Made by a program: the position numbers and the translations under genes. Positions 7,501-9,967 of a DNA stretch of 9,967 nt are shown piece after piece. Origin of the DNA: Verrucomicrobiales bacterium (GTDB taxonomy: Bacteria; Verrucomicrobiota; Verrucomicrobiia; Verrucomicrobiales; DEV007); the NCBI GenBank assembly GCA_002696885.1, contig NZSO01000022.1:1-9967 (forward strand), given 5' to 3'. The first letter of the stretch is position 1, and every line of letters begins with the position of its first letter. Under the pieces are notes generated by a model. It saw only the letters and a program-made list of their open reading frames with translations. It was not told where the DNA came from and made no database searches.

Positions 7501-9782
7501 ATTTAGATCAAAGAGATATTGAAACTTGGAATTTTTTGAATCTTCAAATGCGATATGATGACGGATTTGTCGCATATCTTAATGGGACTCGCATCGCATC
7601 TGCACAGGCACCTAACAATCTCAGTTGGAATTCATCAGCTACTCAAACTCATGACGATGGATCAGCCACAATATTTCAAAAATTTGATGTTAGTAATTAC
7701 ATAGGTCAGCTTCAAGCGGGTCAAAATCTTCTTGCGATTCATTCATTGAACGAAAGTACCTCAAGTAGTGATTTCCTAAATCAGTGTAAGCTTATTGGTG
7801 GTTTTGATGAGAAAGCGGGAGAAGGAGGGACTAATGGATTTAAGTACAATGGTCCTATAACACTACAAAAAACCGCAAGAATTGTTGCCAGGGTGTTTGA
7901 TTCTGGTGGGGGGAATTCCACAAACTCTGGAAATTCTCCAGTTGGCACGGGATGGAGTGCCCCTCTAAAAGTAGAGTATCTTATCAACGAAGATAAAGCC
8001 TCAGCTGCTAATTTGGTTGTCACTGAGATAATGTATGAACCGTATGACTTTGGGTTTTCTGAAGACAGAAATAATTCCTTTGAATGGATTGAGCTGCAAA
8101 ATAAATCGACAAATCCAATCTCTCTCTCTGATGTTAGATTTAATGACGGTATTGAGTTTACGTTTCCAGGGCTAACCCTTGAGGCAGGTGAGAGAACGAT
8201 TGTTACAGGAAGTGTTGAGGGGTTTGAAAAAGTTTATGGAGAGAATAGAAATTTTAAGATAGCGGGAGAATTTTCTGGAGCCTTAAATAATAATGGTGAA
8301 AAAATTGAATTAGTTGCGGCTGATGGTCAAATTATCCAAACATTTTCTTATCCAGATAAAAATTCAAGTAAAGGCTTTTCTTTGGTGCTAGACGGTGACG
8401 GGTGGAGACAAAGTAGATCTATTTTGGGGTCTCCAGGAATAGAAGAATTATCTGAAGGCAAATTACCAAATATTTATGTTAACGAAATATTGAGTAATCC
8501 TGTGTCTCCTCAAATGGACACAATAGAATTATATAACCCTAATCCAAATGAGATAAATATTTCGGGTTGGATTCTAGCAGATAATCTTCGAGGAGATAAT
8601 ATTTATAAAATACCTGAGGGTATAATAATTCCAGCAAATGGATACAAAGTTCTAAGTGAAAATGATTTTGTAAGTTTTGAATTTGACTCTTACGGAGAGG
8701 AGGTGTTTTTAATTGCAGTCGACTCTGAGGAACAAAGGTTAGGTTACGTCGATGGGTTTCGTTTTGGTGATTCCGGATCAGGTGTCTCTTTTGGAAGACA
8801 TATCGATTCAACTGGTAGGGTTCGATACCTGCCGATGAAAGAGCAGACACTGGGGATAGGAAATTCTGAACCAGTTTCGGGGCCTCTAGTAATTACTGAA
8901 TTAATGTATAATCCGGTTAAAGATGGGGCCGAGTATATTGAAATTCAAAACATAGGAACAACATCAATCGAACTGCCGGGAGTTGAAATTGGTGGGGTGG
9001 ATTTCATATTTGATGATTCAGCATCAATTATTGAAGCAGGTGAAGTCATATTACTAACAAAAAAGGATCCTAAATTATTTCGTGATGAATACACGATTCC
9101 TGATGAGGTTTTGGTATATGGGCCGTATTTGGGATCGTTGGACAATGGGGGGGAAAGAATAAGAATTAAAATACCTGAACAGTCCAATGTTGAAGGCCAG
9201 CCAATTCTTAATGTTTCAGTTGATGTACTTGAATACAATGACAAATCTCCATGGCCTCTTGCAGCTGATGGACAGGGAAGTTCTTTACAGAGAAAAAATT
9301 TTAATAATTATGCTGGAGACCCTATTAATTGGATCGCAGCAGAGCCCTCTCCCGGGGTAATCATTAGTGGTGAATTTGATTGGAGGGAATTATTCTTTTC
9401 TCCAGATGAGCTTGATAACAATGAAATATCATCCGCTTTGGCAGATGCGGATGCTGACGGTACTGTAAATATTATTGAATATTTGCTTGGTAGTGATCCC
9501 AGAAAAAACGAATCAGGAATATCAGGCAGTTTTTTGATATCAAAGCGCAATAATGATAGTGATCTTATTGAATTGAAAATTAAGCGTGTTAAAAACCCTT
9601 TAGGCTATGATCTTAAAATAGAGGCTTCTAGTGATTTAAGTAATTGGGTAAATATTGATGATCAAATGACTGAAGAGAGAATTATCGATAATGGAGATGG
9701 GACTGTCGTTTTAACGTATATATTAGAACCTTCTACAACTATGAAAATTTATTATCGCCTTAGGGTAGTAGAATCTAATTGA
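4551..9782 (+). CDS. Giant secreted lamin-tail / CotH-kinase-like / chitobiase-type multidomain protein
   Basis: This 1743-residue protein has a signal-like hydrophobic segment (about 15-33, after basic RRFLK), so it is probably exported. Domains in order are: lamin-tail domain 1 (37-155, closing with PSPGKNNG at 362-369); beta-rich module A (173-341) lying before that closing motif; chitobiase-type Ig-like domain (375-455, RYTTDGSMPT); CotH-like domain (462-860); a second chitobiase-type domain (862-912 plus 1096-1145) split by module B (918-1085); lamin-tail domains 2-4 (about 1152-1275, 1305-1420, 1443-1565); an EF-hand-like calcium loop (D1632, D1634, D1636, T1638, N1640, E1643); and a C-terminal beta module (1660-1740). 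CotH landmarks include YDGVYTFMEK (609-618) and GPIWDFD (742-748), whose D746/D748 fit the family's acidic metal-binding motif. CotH of Bacillus is an atypical protein kinase. Activity and target here are unknown; a structural or adhesive surface role is equally possible. The reading frame is intact, and no Shine-Dalgarno sequence precedes the ATG. Confidence 0.9.
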   Translation: MELEFISPQERRFLKYTLCAFFLICSFWMHITDVFSTPVINEVVALNRSTLYDEDAESSDWIEIFNPNKDSINLEGYYLTDDQSDLKKWRFPNSLLASGEYVIVFASGKDRDEGELHANFKISKTGGYLGLVDPDGETVISEISDLPPQFEDFSYGIKSNSTSFSKVLVREGDACKILVPTRDIGTTWRTLNFNDQTWSDATTGIGYERSSGYQNLIGAGGDIEDETYDKNSTAYIRIPFFVESIKGLSSLVFRMKYDDGFIAYINGTEIASGNKPTTPAWNSDARTDHPDDQALQFVDTDLSAQSSQLITQGNNLLAIHLMNGDDRSSDLLALPRLEAQFIIEPDEGVEPQPAQFDYFQEPSPGKNNGFQPGLPAGAVEISEPGRGFTGNLLVRLSTESADAKIRYTTDGSMPTESSTLFNGNGINIQNSTMLLARSFEDGLTAGPVSEAGYIKLSSDAQRFDSNLPVVIMERFSNGGSTAANGKTFTFFAFFEPDSQTGRTTLNAAYSLGTRGGWKVRGSSSSGFSKKAYSIEAWNELNKNKNISPLGFPEESDFILNARSVYDRSLMRNAFIYELSNQVGRYAVRTKFVELFKNDNGGSLSYSNDYDGVYTFMEKVSRDEERVDIERLTNNATEEPEITGGYILKVDRLDPGDSGLRAGGQTLGWVYPKEDDVTSEQVDWVRNYINEMSSALGTENYDDYIDTLSWVDHHLLNVLTLNADALRLSTFFHKKKNSKLEFGPIWDFDRSMESTDGRDNNPSTWSGGTAYFTFPWWGTLFENENFWQVYIDRYFELRRGAFATSNIHSIIDQMASELNEAQARNFRRWSDQPRFGGYRGEVDHLKEWLGTRLDWMDKQFAPVPITNRSSGVYPAGTTISLNANLTANQNIYYTLDGTDPRPPDESNKLDGTVIIDENNAVKVFVPNSNIGTSWYREMNFNDNSWISGRNGVGYERSNGYEPYINVDVDDQMRGRTSCYVRIKFDLDQRDIETWNFLNLQMRYDDGFVAYLNGTRIASAQAPNNLSWNSSATQTHDDGSATIFQKFDVSNYIGQLQAGQNLLAIHSLNESTSSSDFLNQCKLIGGFDEKAGEGGTNGFKYNGPITLQKTARIVARVFDSGGGNSTNSGNSPVGTGWSAPLKVEYLINEDKASAANLVVTEIMYEPYDFGFSEDRNNSFEWIELQNKSTNPISLSDVRFNDGIEFTFPGLTLEAGERTIVTGSVEGFEKVYGENRNFKIAGEFSGALNNNGEKIELVAADGQIIQTFSYPDKNSSKGFSLVLDGDGWRQSRSILGSPGIEELSEGKLPNIYVNEILSNPVSPQMDTIELYNPNPNEINISGWILADNLRGDNIYKIPEGIIIPANGYKVLSENDFVSFEFDSYGEEVFLIAVDSEEQRLGYVDGFRFGDSGSGVSFGRHIDSTGRVRYLPMKEQTLGIGNSEPVSGPLVITELMYNPVKDGAEYIEIQNIGTTSIELPGVEIGGVDFIFDDSASIIEAGEVILLTKKDPKLFRDEYTIPDEVLVYGPYLGSLDNGGERIRIKIPEQSNVEGQPILNVSVDVLEYNDKSPWPLAADGQGSSLQRKNFNNYAGDPINWIAAEPSPGVIISGEFDWRELFFSPDELDNNEISSALADADADGTVNIIEYLLGSDPRKNESGISGSFLISKRNNDSDLIELKIKRVKNPLGYDLKIEASSDLSNWVNIDDQMTEERIIDNGDGTVVLTYILEPSTTMKIYYRLRVVESN
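5067..5573 (+). repeat. Intragenic duplicated module, copy A
   Basis: This stretch codes for residues 173-341 of the giant protein. It matches copy B in a shared series of motifs: KILVP, IGTTW, NFND..W, GIGYERS.GY, YIRIPF, RMKYDDGFIAYINGT.IAS, WNS and NNLLAIH.MN. It resembles the beta-sandwich (galactose-binding-like) modules found in planctomycete and verrucomicrobial secreted proteins, but I cannot name a family. It sits between the body of lamin-tail domain 1 and that domain's closing PSPG motif. Confidence 0.8.
7302..7805 (+). repeat. Intragenic duplicated module, copy B
   Basis: This stretch codes for residues 918-1085 of the giant protein. It aligns with copy A from KVFVP through IGTSW, NFND.SW, GVGYERSNGY, YVRIKF, RMRYDDGF-like (actual MRYDDGFVAYLNGT), WNS and QNLLAIHSLN. 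The two copies are clearly diverged rather than recent duplicates. Copy B lies inside a chitobiase-type domain: the half before it ends with YYTLDGTDPRPP and the half after it resumes with YNGPITLQKTARIVARVFD. Confidence 0.8.
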
Positions 9783-9797
9783 ACCATAATCAAATCA

Positions 9798-9828
9798 GTA
9801 AAATGGAAAATAAGTAAATTCATTTTAC
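9798..9828. repeat. AT-rich inverted repeat between the giant gene and recF (weak terminator candidate)
   Basis: GTAAAATG (9798-9805) and CATTTTAC (9821-9828) form a perfect 8-base stem around a 15-base loop, 16 bases after the stop codon of the giant gene. The stem is AT-rich and no T-run follows, so it is not a classic intrinsic terminator. It might protect an mRNA 3' end or be chance. Confidence 0.35.
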
Positions 9829-9864
9829 CCATAGCTTATTTGTGTGAGATCATAAAGTTTGGAT

Positions 9865-9967
9865 ATGTTAACGGAGCTTAGGTTGAGTAATTTTCGTTGT
9901 TTTAAGGATATAAAGTGCTCTTTAGACGAAATGACTTCGGTCTTTATCGGCGATAACGCTCAAGGCA
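9865..9967 (+). CDS. recF: DNA replication and repair protein RecF, N-terminal fragment (cut by window edge)
   Basis: Thirty-four codons are visible before the window ends. They begin MLTELRLSNFRCF and reach GDNAQG, the start of a Walker A motif (expected to continue as KT). The pattern 'L.L.NFR ... IGDN.QGKT' is typical of RecF, the SMC-like ATPase that helps load RecA at single-strand gaps. Other AAA/SMC-type ATPases with a similar N-terminus cannot be excluded from so short a piece, although GDNAQG favours RecF. An in-frame stop at 9853-9855 limits the start to this ATG or a TTG at 9859. It begins 82 bases after the giant gene on the same strand, and no clear Shine-Dalgarno sequence or promoter is visible. 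Confidence 0.75.
   Translation, partial: MLTELRLSNFRCFKDIKCSLDEMTSVFIGDNAQG

Noticed and set aside
8539..8850. Minus-strand open frames inside the giant gene (for example 103 codons here, 99 codons at 8945-9244).
   Set aside because: They lie fully antisense to an intact domain-rich frame, show no recognisable motifs and read like reverse translations of biased codons.

Overview
The window most likely comes from a Verrucomicrobiota or other PVC-group bacterium with an AT-rich genome. This rests on protein style, not on a marker gene. The secreted giant combines lamin-tail, chitobiase-type and CotH domains and ends in a 'EASSDLSNW ... YYRLRV' module. The membrane-anchored VWA protein has a glycine-rich lead-in and an 'FFG' motif just before its MIDAS. 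Both styles are frequent in Verrucomicrobiota. No species can be assigned.

Layout. Positions 1-115 are AT-rich leader with no confident gene. 116-1216 (+) encodes a membrane-anchored VWA-domain protein. It converges, with an 11-base gap, on a two-gene aminoacyl-tRNA synthetase unit on the minus strand: hisS (4327-3038), then aspS (3018-1228), 19 bases apart and probably co-transcribed. 4328-4550 is a divergent intergenic region that must drive hisS-aspS leftward and the giant gene rightward; it holds two GTTAAC palindromes exactly 21 bases apart. 4551-9782 (+) encodes a 1743-residue secreted multidomain protein. After 82 bases that contain an AT-rich inverted repeat, the first 34 codons of a probable recF run off the right edge.

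How the genes relate. hisS and aspS are housekeeping translation genes. AspRS carries His at position 30, which suggests the non-discriminating type that also makes Asp-tRNA(Asn) for amidation by GatCAB. The VWA protein and the giant are envelope or extracellular proteins with no evident functional link to the synthetases. The window looks like ordinary chromosomal core with one large accessory surface protein. No integrase, transposase, tRNA, rRNA or CRISPR array was recognised by eye.

Most interesting points. In the giant protein, two copies of one beta-rich module of about 170 residues each appear to interrupt another domain (the tail of the first lamin-tail domain, and the second chitobiase-type domain). 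In addition, none of the five start codons has a recognisable Shine-Dalgarno sequence.
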